This document shows positions 8,268 through 18,280 of a stretch of DNA of 64,000 nt, in pieces. A program made the translations under genes and the position numbers. Under the pieces are notes generated by a model. It had not been told where the DNA came from. It saw only the letters and a list, made by a program, of their open reading frames with translations, and ran no database searches. Source of the stretch: Tatumella citrea. Its GTDB lineage: Bacteria > Pseudomonadota > Gammaproteobacteria > Enterobacterales > Enterobacteriaceae. The stretch covers positions 620,001-684,000 of the forward strand of contig NZ_CP015579.1 in NCBI RefSeq assembly GCF_002163585.1, written 5' to 3'. Position 1 is the stretch's first letter. Every line of letters begins with the position of its first letter.

Positions 8268-8939
8268 ATGACACAGGGTCCCCTGACAGAGAAAGAGCTG
8301 GAATGGCTGGATGATATCTTCATGAAGTATGGTGATGAGGATTCCGTGCTGGATGTGTCGGGGCTGGACGGATTGCTGACAGCAATTCTTTCCGGACCGG
8401 TGATGGTTGAGCCGGAGCGCTGGCTGGTAGAAGTGTGGGGTGGTACATCCAAAGTGCCACGCTGGAGTTCTGAGCGGGAAATGGAGCGTTTTATGACGCT
8501 GACTTTCCAGCATATGGACGACATCGATCAGCGGTTAACCGATTACCCGGACCAGTTTGAGCCGTTATTTGGCACCCGTGAAACCGAAGGTCAGGAATTT
8601 ACCATAGTTGAAGAGTGGTGTTTTGGTTACCTGCGTGGGGCTGCTCTGGGGCAATGGCCGGCACTGCCGGAAAATCTGCAGCCATCACTGGAGGCAATTA
8701 CCCTCCATGGCAGTGAAGAACACTTTGAAAAGCTCGATCAGCTAAGCCCGGAAGAGTTTGAAACCAGTATCGAAGCGATTCGACCAGCCGCATTAGCCTT
8801 GCATCACTACTGGCTTGATCTGCGGACCGACGAGGTTCCGGTGGTTAATCAGCCGTTTATCGCTGAAATTAAGGCCGGGCGCAATGATCCCTGTCCTTGC
8901 GGTAGTGGTAAGAAATTTAAACAGTGCTGCCTGCACTGA
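8268..8939 (+). CDS. yecA: YecA family protein with C-terminal SEC-C zinc motif
   Basis: A 223-aa UPF0149-family protein closely resembling E. coli YecA (221 aa). The body (residues 1-190) carries [22 protein letters not shown] and [10 protein letters not shown]. The C-terminal 20 residues form a SEC-C zinc-binding motif with [13 protein letters not shown], like the SecA tail that binds SecB and ribosomes. The molecular role is not firmly established. The start is the ATG at 8268, preceded by the GAGG ribosome site in ATGAGGTAGC. It is convergent with malM, with a hairpin between them. Confidence 0.9.
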   Translation: MTQGPLTEKELEWLDDIFMKYGDEDSVLDVSGLDGLLTAILSGPVMVEPERWLVEVWGGTSKVPRWSSEREMERFMTLTFQHMDDIDQRLTDYPDQFEPLFGTRETEGQEFTIVEEWCFGYLRGAALGQWPALPENLQPSLEAITLHGSEEHFEKLDQLSPEEFETSIEAIRPAALALHHYWLDLRTDEVPVVNQPFIAEIKAGRNDPCPCGSGKKFKQCCLH

Positions 8940-8953
8940 TTACAGCAGAGAGT

Positions 8954-8975
8954 ATCGGCCGGTTTCCCGGCCGAT
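8954..8975. terminator. Bidirectional hairpin between yecA and malM
   Basis: A perfect 9-bp inverted repeat ATCGGCCGG / CCGGCCGAT with a 4-base loop sits between convergent genes. Neither side has a strong T tract, so termination efficiency is uncertain. Confidence 0.55.
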
Positions 8976-8981
8976 CTATTG

Positions 8982-9881
8982 TCAGTGTTTCACACTGTCG
9001 ATAAACGTTTTCCGCGCTGTTTTAGAACCCAGCCGTTCTGCTTCATCCAACAGTTTTAAGGCTTTGTCTACATTGCCCGCCGCAACCGCTTTTTTAATCG
9101 CCGTATTGTAGTAGCTTTCTGAATCGTTCAGCATCGGTTCATCCGGTTTCGCCGGCGCCGCAGGAGCTGCTGTCGGATGAGTATTACCCACCACGACCGG
9201 TGCCGCAGCCGGAGCCGCAGAAGACGAAGGTAAGAACTGACCTATCATGACATTGCCACTGCTTTGCTCGGCACTGACTTTCAGACTGAGCATACCGGTA
9301 CTGGTATGACGTGCCACCGGATCCGGGATATCGGGTACTGCATTACCCACGCCTGCAGCAAAGGCTTTTGCAGGGTTGATCATTTTGGTGGTTTTTTCCA
9401 GGTCCTGAGTGGTGGTATACACCAGCAGATAAATTTGTTTCTGCCCCAGTGCCGGGGTCAGTTTAAGAGTGCCTTCCAGCCGGTCGCTGGAAACGATGCC
9501 GGGTTTCTGGTAAGTGAAATAGTCCGAAGGAAAAAATGCAGCAGGACGTAATTGTTCATCCAGAATCAAGACATTCGGGGCGTACACCGATTTACCGGTG
9601 GCCATACTCGACAGAGTGATTTCCAGCGATCCCCGGTCAGCAGGTAAGGCAAAGGCCGCTACAGCCCCCTGAATATCTCCCTGATTTATTTCTACAGAAG
9701 CATTACCCAGTGTGACATCCTGAGTTACCGGCGGGACCAACGGTGTCCAGGATAAATTATGCAACGTCTGGCTGGAAATGGACGGCGCAGTATTTGCCGT
9801 GTTTTCTGCAGCAGATACCAGTGTCGGGCTGACCCCTGACAGGACCAATGACAGACACAGGAACAGCAAACTTTTTTTCAT
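8982..9881 (-). CDS. malM: Maltose operon periplasmic protein MalM
   Basis: A 299-aa exported protein, last gene of malK-lamB-malM. The start chosen is the ATG at 9881, which opens a signal peptide (MKKSLLFLCLSLVLSG, cleavage near VSAA) and has an AAGGAAG ribosome site; a longer open frame to 9965 would put 28 non-signal residues in front. The family core (YAPNVLILDE, FFPSDYF, YLLVYTT) is visible, followed by an Ala/Pro-rich linker near residues 220-247 and a short C-terminal helix region. The role of MalM in maltodextrin uptake is known only genetically and is dispensable in E. coli. Confidence 0.88.
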   Translation of the reverse strand: MKKSLLFLCLSLVLSGVSPTLVSAAENTANTAPSISSQTLHNLSWTPLVPPVTQDVTLGNASVEINQGDIQGAVAAFALPADRGSLEITLSSMATGKSVYAPNVLILDEQLRPAAFFPSDYFTYQKPGIVSSDRLEGTLKLTPALGQKQIYLLVYTTTQDLEKTTKMINPAKAFAAGVGNAVPDIPDPVARHTSTGMLSLKVSAEQSSGNVMIGQFLPSSSAAPAAAPVVVGNTHPTAAPAAPAKPDEPMLNDSESYYNTAIKKAVAAGNVDKALKLLDEAERLGSKTARKTFIDSVKH

Positions 9882-9976
9882 GATGGCTTCCTTAGGGATA
9901 CGAATACGACCGGCAGTGACCCCAACAACATCCTGCCGGTCCGTCTCCTGGTTGATTAACAACACACTACTTTATT

Positions 9977-10002
9977 ATCCGCAACTGACAGTAGAGTGCG
10001 GA

Positions 10003-10003
<1 letters not shown>
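9977..10003 (-). repeat. Hairpin between lamB and malM
   Basis: An inverted repeat ATCCGCA / TGCGGAT touching the lamB stop codon forms a 7-bp stem with a 13-base loop. It lacks a T tract and may act to protect the 3' end of the abundant lamB message rather than to terminate. Confidence 0.4.
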
Positions 10004-12437
<2,434 letters not shown>

Positions 12438-12549
12438 CCTATATCTCCTGATTTCGCTGGCAGCAACTCGCAGGCAGCATGAAACGTTATGTAATGAACA
12501 ATGCAGCATTCAAGACCGGGCGTAATCATCCGTAACAAAATTTTTCAGG

Positions 12550-12572
12550 GGGGAGGAGAAGGGAGGATGAGA
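12550..12572 (+). promoter_or_regulatory. Pair of MalT boxes near malK
   Basis: GGGGAGGAGA at 12550-12559 matches 9 of 10 positions of the MalT box. GAGGATGAGA at 12563-12572 matches 8 of 10. They are in the same orientation, 13 bases apart, about 115-135 bases from the malK start. Confidence 0.65.
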
Positions 12573-12705
12573 GAGCCTTGTGGCGGGTCAGAGGTTCCCC
12601 TGGTTAATCAAATTCGTGATCACACCGGCAAAAAGAATGGTGTTTTTTTGTGTGTCACAGCACAGAACGCCGGAGAATGCAGCGCAGATCACATTCTGAG
12701 GCGTG

Positions 12706-12728
12706 GGGGCGTAGGCCGGGGGATGATG
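12706..12728 (+). promoter_or_regulatory. Pair of MalT boxes near malE
   Basis: GGGGATGATG at 12719-12728 matches 9 of 10 positions of the MalT box, and GGGGCGTAGG at 12706-12715 matches 8 of 10. The same 13-base periodicity as the malK-side pair supports a real array. The pair ends about 97 bases before the malE ATG. Confidence 0.65.
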
Positions 12729-12825
12729 AAGCAGGGGGCGGATAAATTCACACTGGACTGAGACCCGGTCATACCACGGTATGGCACAACCCCTGATTTC
12801 ACTCAGGTAACAGAAGGATTGGATT

Positions 12826-14022
12826 ATGGCCCTCAGCATCAGGACAATTAAACACTCTCTGGCTCTTTCAGCGCTGGCTACACTGGTGCTGTCATCTTCT
12901 GCTTTCGCCAAAATAGAAGAAGGAAAGCTGGTTATCTGGATTAACGGCGATAAAGCGTATAACGGCCTGGCAGAAGTCGGCAAAAAGTTCGAGAAAGACA
13001 CCGGAATCAGTGTCACTGTGGAACATCCGGACCAGCTGGAAGAGAAATATCCGCAGGTCGCGGCGACCGGTAATGGTCCGGACATTATTTTCTGGGCACA
13101 TGATCGGTTCGGCGGTTATGCCCAGTCCGGTTTATTGGCAGAGATTACCCCGGACCAGAAATTCAAAGATAAACTGTTTCCGTTTACCTGGGATGCAGTG
13201 ACCTATAACGGCAAACTGATCGGCTATCCGATTGCCGTGGAAGCGTTGTCGCTGATTTACAACAAAGACATCATTAAGCAGGCTCCGAAAACCTGGGAAG
13301 AAATTCCGGCACTGGATACTCAGCTAAGAGCGAAGGGTAAAAGCGCCATTATGTGGAACCTGCAGGAACCGTTCTTCACCTGGCCAATTATTGCTGCTGA
13401 CGGCGGTTATGCGTTTAAATTTGAGAACGGCAAATACAATGTCAAAGATACCGGGGTAGATAACGCCGGGTCTAAAGCCGGCCTGCAATTTATTCTAGAT
13501 ATGGTGAAAAACAAGCATATCAATGCGGATACTGACTATTCGATTGCCGAAGCAGCCTTTAATAAAGGTCAGACGGCGATGACGATTGATGGTCCCTGGT
13601 CCTGGTCGAACCTGGATAAGAGCAAAATTAACTACGCAGTGACTCTGCTGCCAACTTTTGGCGGTAAGCCTTCCAAACCTTTTGTCGGTGTGTTGACGGC
13701 GGGTATTAATGCCGCCAGCCCGAATAAAGAGCTGGCGAAAGAGTTTATCGAAAACTATCTGATTACCGATGACGGCCTGGCGACGATGAATAAAGATAAG
13801 CCGCTGGGTGCTGTAGCGCTGAAATCTTATCAGCAACAGCTGGAAAAAGATCCACGGATTTCTGCCACTATGGCGAATGCGAAAAACGGCGAAATCATGC
13901 CGAATATCCCGCAGATGAGTAACTTCTGGTATGCAGAGCGTAGTGCGATCCTTAATGCTATCAATGGTCGTCAGACCGTCGATCAGGCACTGAAAGATGC
14001 TCAGGCGCGGATAGTCAAATAA
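12826..14022 (+). CDS. malE: Maltose/maltodextrin-binding protein MalE
   Basis: The periplasmic receptor of the maltose importer, 398 aa (E. coli 396). The signal peptide spans about residues 1-28, ending SSSAFA, and the mature protein begins [20 protein letters not shown]. Ligand-site aromatic and acidic residues are in place: [41 protein letters not shown] and FWYAERSA. It donates maltodextrins to MalFGK2. The start has a modest ribosome site (AGAAGGATT). It is the first gene of malEFG and followed by a stable hairpin. Confidence 0.96.
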   Translation: MALSIRTIKHSLALSALATLVLSSSAFAKIEEGKLVIWINGDKAYNGLAEVGKKFEKDTGISVTVEHPDQLEEKYPQVAATGNGPDIIFWAHDRFGGYAQSGLLAEITPDQKFKDKLFPFTWDAVTYNGKLIGYPIAVEALSLIYNKDIIKQAPKTWEEIPALDTQLRAKGKSAIMWNLQEPFFTWPIIAADGGYAFKFENGKYNVKDTGVDNAGSKAGLQFILDMVKNKHINADTDYSIAEAAFNKGQTAMTIDGPWSWSNLDKSKINYAVTLLPTFGGKPSKPFVGVLTAGINAASPNKELAKEFIENYLITDDGLATMNKDKPLGAVALKSYQQQLEKDPRISATMANAKNGEIMPNIPQMSNFWYAERSAILNAINGRQTVDQALKDAQARIVK

Positions 14023-14061
14023 TACGCCGCACTGAACAGTGAGATTCAGATAAAGAAAAAA

Positions 14062-14089
14062 CACTGCGCAGCCAGACGGTTGTGCAGTG
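14062..14089 (+). repeat. Intercistronic hairpin between malE and malF
   Basis: CACTGCGCA (14062-14070) pairs with TGTGCAGTG (14081-14089), a 9-bp stem with one G-T pair and a 10-base loop. It lies 40 bases after malE and 20 before malF without a T tract. In E. coli a REP element at this spot stabilises malE mRNA and makes MalE more abundant than MalF; this hairpin could serve the same purpose. Confidence 0.5.
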
Positions 14090-14108
14090 CTTCCACAAGG
14101 ATGCTCTT

Positions 14109-15653
14109 ATGCCAGTAGCCAAAAAAAGTCCGTCAGGTGTTGTGTTGAAATGGCTGATTCTTGCCATTCTCGCTTGTATCACCGGCTATCTGATCGTGCT
14201 GATGTATGCGCAGGGTGAGTATCTGTTTGCCATAGTGACGCTGATTATTTCCGGCGCCGGGCTGTATATCTATGCCAACCGCCATGCTTATTCGTGGCGC
14301 TATCTCTATCCTGGACTGGCAGGTATGTCGCTGTTTGTTCTGTTCCCTTTGGTCTGCACTATCGCCATTGCTTTTACCAATTACAGCAGCACTAACCAGT
14401 TGACCTTTGAACGTGCTCAGTCGGTATTACTGAGCCGCGAATTTCAGGGGGGGAAAACATTCACTTTTGGCCTGTATCCGGCAGGTGACCAGTGGCAGCT
14501 GGCGCTTACCAGCGATGACAATCCGCAGGTACTGCTGTCGGCACCCTTCAGCCTGAATGCTTCCGACGCGCAGAATATTCCGGTGACGGCGCAGACATTA
14601 CCGGCCGGAGAGAAAGCCGGATTGCGGGTGATTACCCAAAACCGCCTGGCGCTGGGCAAGCTGGCAGTGCAACTGCCGGACGGTGAAACCCTGCGAATGA
14701 GCTCGTTGCGTCAGTTTTCCGGCACTCAACCGTTGTATCGTCTGAACAGCGAAAATCAGCAGCTGACCAATGTACAGACTGGCACGCTCTACCGGCCTAA
14801 TCCGCAAACCGGCTTCTATCAGGCGGTGGATAGCCAGGGAGAGTGGCAGGCGGAAAAACTGAGTCCCGGATACACCGTAGGCATTGGCTGGGGTAACTTC
14901 CTGCGGGTATTTGAAGATGAAGGAATCCGCCAGCCTTTTGTTTCGATTTTCATCTGGACCGTGGTGTTTTCATTACTGACGGTGGTATTTACCGTGGCAG
15001 TTGGCATGGTGCTGGCTTGCGTGGTGCAGTGGGAGGAACTGAAAGGTAAAGCAGTGTACCGCATGTTACTGATCCTGCCTTATGCGGTACCGGCATTTAT
15101 TTCGATACTGATTTTTAAAGGGTTATTTAACCAGAGTTTTGGTGAGATCAACCTGATGCTTAACGCACTGTTTGGCATTAAACCATCATGGTTTAGCGAT
15201 CCTCTGACGGCTAAAACCATGATAGTTATCGTCAATACCTGGCTCGGTTACCCTTATATGATGATCCTGTGTATGGGGCTGCTGAAAGCGATCCCGGATG
15301 ATCTGTATGAGGCTTCGGCAATGGATGGAGCAACTCCATTGCAAAATTTCCTGCGGATCACTTTCCCGTTGCTGATCAAACCGCTGACGCCATTGATGAT
15401 CGCCAGTTTTGCATTCAACTTTAATAACTTTGTACTTATTCAACTGCTGACCAACGGGGGGCCGGATATGCTGGGTACTACCACTCCGGCAGGGCATACC
15501 GATTTGCTGGTTAGCTATACCTACCGTATCGCCTTTGAAGGAGGAGGGGGTCAGGACTTTGGTCTGGCGGCAGCGGTTGCCACACTGATTTTCCTGCTGG
15601 TGGGTGTGCTGGCGCTGGTGAATCTGAAAGCATCACGTATGAAATTTGATTAA
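14109..15653 (+). CDS. malF: Maltose ABC transporter permease MalF
   Basis: A 514-aa inner-membrane permease, identical in length to E. coli MalF. The start at 14109 ([12 protein letters not shown]) has an AAGGATG ribosome site. Two or three N-terminal membrane helices are followed by the large periplasmic P2 loop (about residues 95-275) that contacts MalE, then further helices from about 280. The EAA loop is [20 protein letters not shown] (about residues 401-420), which docks on MalK. It overlaps no neighbour, and malG follows after 13 bases. Confidence 0.95.
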   Translation: MPVAKKSPSGVVLKWLILAILACITGYLIVLMYAQGEYLFAIVTLIISGAGLYIYANRHAYSWRYLYPGLAGMSLFVLFPLVCTIAIAFTNYSSTNQLTFERAQSVLLSREFQGGKTFTFGLYPAGDQWQLALTSDDNPQVLLSAPFSLNASDAQNIPVTAQTLPAGEKAGLRVITQNRLALGKLAVQLPDGETLRMSSLRQFSGTQPLYRLNSENQQLTNVQTGTLYRPNPQTGFYQAVDSQGEWQAEKLSPGYTVGIGWGNFLRVFEDEGIRQPFVSIFIWTVVFSLLTVVFTVAVGMVLACVVQWEELKGKAVYRMLLILPYAVPAFISILIFKGLFNQSFGEINLMLNALFGIKPSWFSDPLTAKTMIVIVNTWLGYPYMMILCMGLLKAIPDDLYEASAMDGATPLQNFLRITFPLLIKPLTPLMIASFAFNFNNFVLIQLLTNGGPDMLGTTTPAGHTDLLVSYTYRIAFEGGGGQDFGLAAAVATLIFLLVGVLALVNLKASRMKFD

Positions 15654-15666
15654 GGAGCTGCCGGTT

Positions 15667-16557
15667 ATGTCTATGGTTAAACCAAAATCACAGAAAGCCA
15701 GGTTGCTGGTGACTCATCTGTTACTGCTGTGTTTTCTGGCACTGATCCTGTTTCCGTTACTGATGGTGATTGCTATCTCACTGCGGCCCGGCAATTTCGC
15801 CACCGGCAGTCTGATCCCGGAACATATTTCATGGGATCACTGGAAACTGGCTCTGGGGATCGCGGTGACTAACAGTGACGGGTCGATCACTCCACCGCCG
15901 TTCCCTGTGCTGTTATGGCTGTGGAATTCGGTGAAAATTGCGGGGATTACCGCTGTTGGGATCGTCGCTCTTTCGACCACTGCGGCTTATGCGTTTGCCA
16001 GAATGAAATTTCGTGGCAAAAGTCCGGTACTGAAAGCGATGCTGATTTTTCAGATGTTCCCGGCAGTACTGTCACTGGTTGCGTTGTATGCACTGTTTGA
16101 CCGGTTGGGTAACTATATCCCGTTCCTTGGGCTGAATACTCACGGTGGGGTGATATTCGCCTATATGGGAGGTACTGCTCTGCATGTCTGGACCATTAAA
16201 GGCTATTTTGAAACTATTGATGGTTCGCTGGAAGAAGCGGCGGCGCTGGATGGTGCCACCCCGTGGCAGGCTTTCCGGCTGGTGCTGTTACCGCTCTCGG
16301 TGCCGATTTTGGCCGTGGTCTTTATTCTGTCGTTTATCGGAGCGATTACCGAAGTGCCGGTTGCATCGCTGTTATTACGCGATGTAAACAGCTATACGCT
16401 GGCGGTCGGCATGCAGCAATATCTGAATCCGCAAAACTATCTGTGGGGCGATTTCGCAGCAGCCGCAATATTGTCAGCTATCCCGATTACTGCGGTGTTC
16501 CTGATAGCTCAACGCTGGCTGGTAGGCGGGCTGACAGCGGGAGGTGTTAAGGGCTGA
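15667..16557 (+). CDS. malG: Maltose ABC transporter permease MalG
   Basis: A 296-aa inner-membrane permease, same length as E. coli MalG. The start at 15667 ([13 protein letters not shown]) corresponds to the E. coli start; the ATG at 15646 overlaps malF and is less likely. Six membrane segments are visible. The EAA loop is [20 protein letters not shown], and the C-terminus GLTAGGVKG enters the MalE binding cleft in the E. coli structure and is conserved exactly. It is the last gene of malEFG, followed by a strong terminator. Confidence 0.95.
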   Translation: MSMVKPKSQKARLLVTHLLLLCFLALILFPLLMVIAISLRPGNFATGSLIPEHISWDHWKLALGIAVTNSDGSITPPPFPVLLWLWNSVKIAGITAVGIVALSTTAAYAFARMKFRGKSPVLKAMLIFQMFPAVLSLVALYALFDRLGNYIPFLGLNTHGGVIFAYMGGTALHVWTIKGYFETIDGSLEEAAALDGATPWQAFRLVLLPLSVPILAVVFILSFIGAITEVPVASLLLRDVNSYTLAVGMQQYLNPQNYLWGDFAAAAILSAIPITAVFLIAQRWLVGGLTAGGVKG

Positions 16558-16622
16558 CCGGTAAGATGAATTGCGCTTAATCTCAGCAATGGGTGTGTGA
16601 CTTGTGAATTTCCTCCATTTCG

Positions 16623-16648
16623 GCGACCGTTAACGGTCGCTTTTTTTA
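16623..16648 (+). terminator. Rho-independent terminator of malEFG
   Basis: GCGACCGT / ACGGTCGC form an 8-bp perfect stem with a 2-base loop (16623-16640) followed by seven T residues, 65 bases after the malG stop. Confidence 0.9.
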
Positions 16649-16910
16649 TCCAATGATTGTGCGGTTCAGGGAACAGGTTACTGGCTTCCGGACGGCAGCC
16701 TTTGCGCTTATCTTCAGCCGGCGGATTGCTATATATCTTTTGCCCGGGTGGAGCAGTGACAGGAAAGTTGTCCCGCCAGGGAACCAGACAGCGATAAGCT
16801 AATAATGTTGAGAACCGAAACGCAAAAATGCCGCTGTTTCTCCTTTCCCCGTCGATGAAGATTATAATCAATCCCGGCCCCTGACGGTTTTATCGAAGCC
16901 AGTATCTTTC
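16649..16910. other. Intergenic stretch after malG, no gene seen
   Basis: About 260 bases beyond the malG terminator without a supportable gene. A minus-strand open frame here overlaps malG and its terminator and has no recognisable content. The stretch contains one copy of a 14-base direct repeat at 16857-16870. Confidence 0.5.
16857..16870 (+). repeat. 14-bp direct repeat, left copy
   Basis: GAAGATTATAATCA occurs here and again at 17947-17960 in the same orientation. Similarity continues to the left with a pyrimidine-rich TTTCCC run in both copies, interrupted by a small length difference. The two copies enclose the AT-richer module at 16.9-17.95 kb. Confidence 0.6.
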
Positions 16911-17054
16911 TGACTGGCCAGTACCGGCCTCCAGATAAGGCCTGCGTTCAGGCCATGTCATCACCGGGAAGTGGTGTTTGCCGGAGCATTGTTTGGCTTT
17001 ATGGAAAGCGTGGTGCCAGCGTACCTGGATAACCAATCCAGAGAATCAGGATGA
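16911..17054 (+). pseudogene. C-terminal remnant overlapping the next gene (ATGA)
   Basis: From the TGA at about 16911 an open frame runs for some 46 codons and ends in the TGA at 17052-17054. Its last 28 residues look protein-like, with FAGALFGFMESVVPAYLDN. The stop overlaps the ATG of the downstream 168-aa gene in the sequence ATGA, the usual sign of translational coupling. No good ATG with a ribosome site opens the frame, so I read it as the tail of a truncated gene. It could also be a tiny GTG-initiated leader. The family is not recognised. Confidence 0.35.
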
Positions 17055-17557
17055 TAGTTCCCAACATGGATGATCTCATTTCTATGGCCATTTTCGATAA
17101 AGTTCAGGCTGTTATGCCGGATGACCGGCACAGGATGATGTATTCGGTGAAGGTGTATCCGCATGAGTACGAAATTCATTTTAATGAAATTGTGGAATAC
17201 TGTGATTCCTGTATAGGCATTCCCGATGGAATTTTGACCGGCGTTCGACCTGCATTTTTAAATCGCATTGGTGGGTGTTACGAAATTGCGTTTGACCTGG
17301 TGAGCAACATAGAAAAAGGCCAAAATTTTGTGCCTCCGGATTCGAACAATGCGGATAAGCTGAGTACAATAATTGACCAGGGTATTGTGCAGCATTACAC
17401 TAGACACAAGCCATATTGTTACATGTTTCTTGCTGACTCTCCTGAATTATCAAGACTGTACAATATTGTGATGCTGCGATTCAGGTGCAGATACAACATC
17501 AAACAGATTCACAGTAATCTGGAACCAGAGGGAAGAGGTTATGTTATTGAATTCTAA
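17051..17557 (+). CDS. Hypothetical protein, first gene of a two-gene module
   Basis: A 168-aa protein I do not recognise. It is predicted soluble, with no signal peptide or membrane segment, mildly acidic in the first half (MDDLISMAIFDKVQ, PPDSNNADKL) and basic toward the end (MLRFRCRYNIKQIHSNLEPE). It contains several cysteines (Cys51, Cys54, Cys76, Cys122, Cys144). The start could be the ATG at 17051 or the one at 17066. Its AT-rich composition differs from the flanking mal genes, pointing to transfer. It overlaps a 48-aa gene starting at 17541, whose ribosome site lies inside its 3' end. The tight pairing resembles toxin-antitoxin or effector-immunity gene pairs, but there is no motif proof. 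Confidence 0.65.
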   Translation: MIVPNMDDLISMAIFDKVQAVMPDDRHRMMYSVKVYPHEYEIHFNEIVEYCDSCIGIPDGILTGVRPAFLNRIGGCYEIAFDLVSNIEKGQNFVPPDSNNADKLSTIIDQGIVQHYTRHKPYCYMFLADSPELSRLYNIVMLRFRCRYNIKQIHSNLEPEGRGYVIEF

Positions 17558-17687
17558 ACCTAAGAAAACATACAGGCCGCCACTGTCACTGGCAGAAGCG
17601 ATCCGACTCAAGGCTGAAAGGATGCGTGAAACTCATGAATTCTTTAAGCACAGAAGGAAAGAGAAAACGACTTCTGAAGCACAGTGA
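17541..17687 (+). CDS. Small basic protein (48 aa), overlapping partner of the 168-aa gene
   Basis: A short gene with ATG at 17541 and stop TGA at 17685-17687. It overlaps the last 17 bases of the 168-aa gene in another frame and has a good ribosome site (GGGAAGAGG) at 17530-17538. The product begins MLLNSKPKKTYRPPLSLAEA and continues as a charged, helix-prone stretch rich in Lys, Arg and Glu, ending TTSEAQ. Net charge is strongly positive. Such a protein could bind nucleic acid or an acidic partner protein. The coupling suggests that it acts together with the upstream product, for example as one half of a toxin-antitoxin pair. The family is not recognised. Confidence 0.55.
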   Translation: MLLNSKPKKTYRPPLSLAEAIRLKAERMRETHEFFKHRRKEKTTSEAQ

Positions 17688-17769
17688 TCTGGTTATGACG
17701 ATTAAGGGGCCAACTGATCCCCTTGTCGTTACATCACTTTTGCCGGTGATGCTAATTTTTTCGGTGATA

Positions 17770-18058
17770 CTAATGCAACCAGCGAGCCATACCCGTCAGC
17801 CGTTTTTTATCGGTATGGATTTGGGTAACAGTTTCACCGGCGACTGCAGTGTTGATATATTCATAAGCCTGGTCATAAGGTGAGTTTTTGTTGTACTGTC
17901 TGGCAAGCTCAGAAGTAGGTTTTCGTAATTAACAGCTCTCTTTCCCGAAGATTATAATCAGCATAGAAGGCTCTCCCCTGATATATTCCCAATTCCGTAT
18001 TTATCGAACAGAACAAATCCAGGTAAAAGCTTCTCAACTTTATCTGCCCCCGGCTTAC
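17770..18058 (-). pseudogene. Frameshifted gene remnant, family not recognised
   Basis: Read on the minus strand, one frame from about 18058 to 17909 gives protein-like sequence with SFYLDLF, INTELGIYQGRAFYADYNLR and LLITKTYF, then a stop. The adjacent frame continues without a gap as SELARQYNKN, PYDQAYEYINTAVAGE and LTGMARWLH before its own stop at 17770-17772. Joined by one frameshift near 17905-17912 this is about 96 residues of one protein. A stop at 18059-18061 and the lack of a start show that the N-terminal part is missing. Confidence 0.45.
17947..17960 (+). repeat. 14-bp direct repeat, right copy
   Basis: Second copy of GAAGATTATAATCA, 1,090 bases after the first. Here it lies inside the frameshifted minus-strand remnant, where it encodes part of the DYNLR segment. 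Confidence 0.6.
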
Positions 18059-18280
18059 TCAAACATACTTGTATCCAATGGCTTTACGTCATCCTGACGC
18101 TCAGTCAGAATCTGACGTTGAGCAGGGACAGGTTAATGCGGAAAATCTGATTGGAATATAAAAGGAAGGATGGCCGCAATTCCTGATGATCCATGCTGAG
18201 ATGAACCCGTGTGAACGGTCTGAATTAGTCACTGGTGATGCCACTGCCTGTCGGTAGATTACCCCTTATTAAGGATGCTC

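Larger units (their letters stand above)
12438..12825. promoter_or_regulatory. malK / malE divergent control region
   Basis: A 388-base region between the divergent malK and malE genes. MalT-box matches (consensus GGGGAKGAGG) occur on both sides, listed separately. A CRP-like element TGTGT-N6-GCACA lies near 12650-12665. This is the arrangement known for the enterobacterial malEp-malKp pair, where MalT and CRP act jointly. The open frames in this stretch are considered spurious. Confidence 0.75.
17688..18280. other. Decayed intergenic stretch with gene fragments
   Basis: About 590 bases without an intact gene. It contains a frameshifted minus-strand coding remnant (17770-18058, listed separately) and two short protein-like plus-strand frames: one from the ATG at 18079 (27 codons, MALRHPDAQSESDVEQ) and one ending at the TAG near 18256 (GWPQFLMIHAEMNPCERSE). 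Neither has a ribosome site. The stretch reads as the wreckage of earlier inserted genes. Confidence 0.45.

Noticed and set aside
12501..12761. 86-codon plus-strand open frame in the malK-malE control region
   Set aside because: It lies across the MalT boxes; the Gly/Arg-rich translation reflects the GGGGA-type boxes.
13495..14064. 189-codon minus-strand open frame antisense to malE
   Set aside because: A long shadow frame produced by the codon bias of malE; the malE product is unambiguous.
16509..16871. 120-codon minus-strand open frame overlapping the end of malG and its terminator
   Set aside because: No recognisable motif, and it runs antisense through malG and a strong terminator.
17626..17883. 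85-codon plus-strand open frame behind the 48-aa gene
   Set aside because: It overlaps the 48-aa gene in another frame and runs antisense to the better supported remnant at 17770-18058; no ribosome site.
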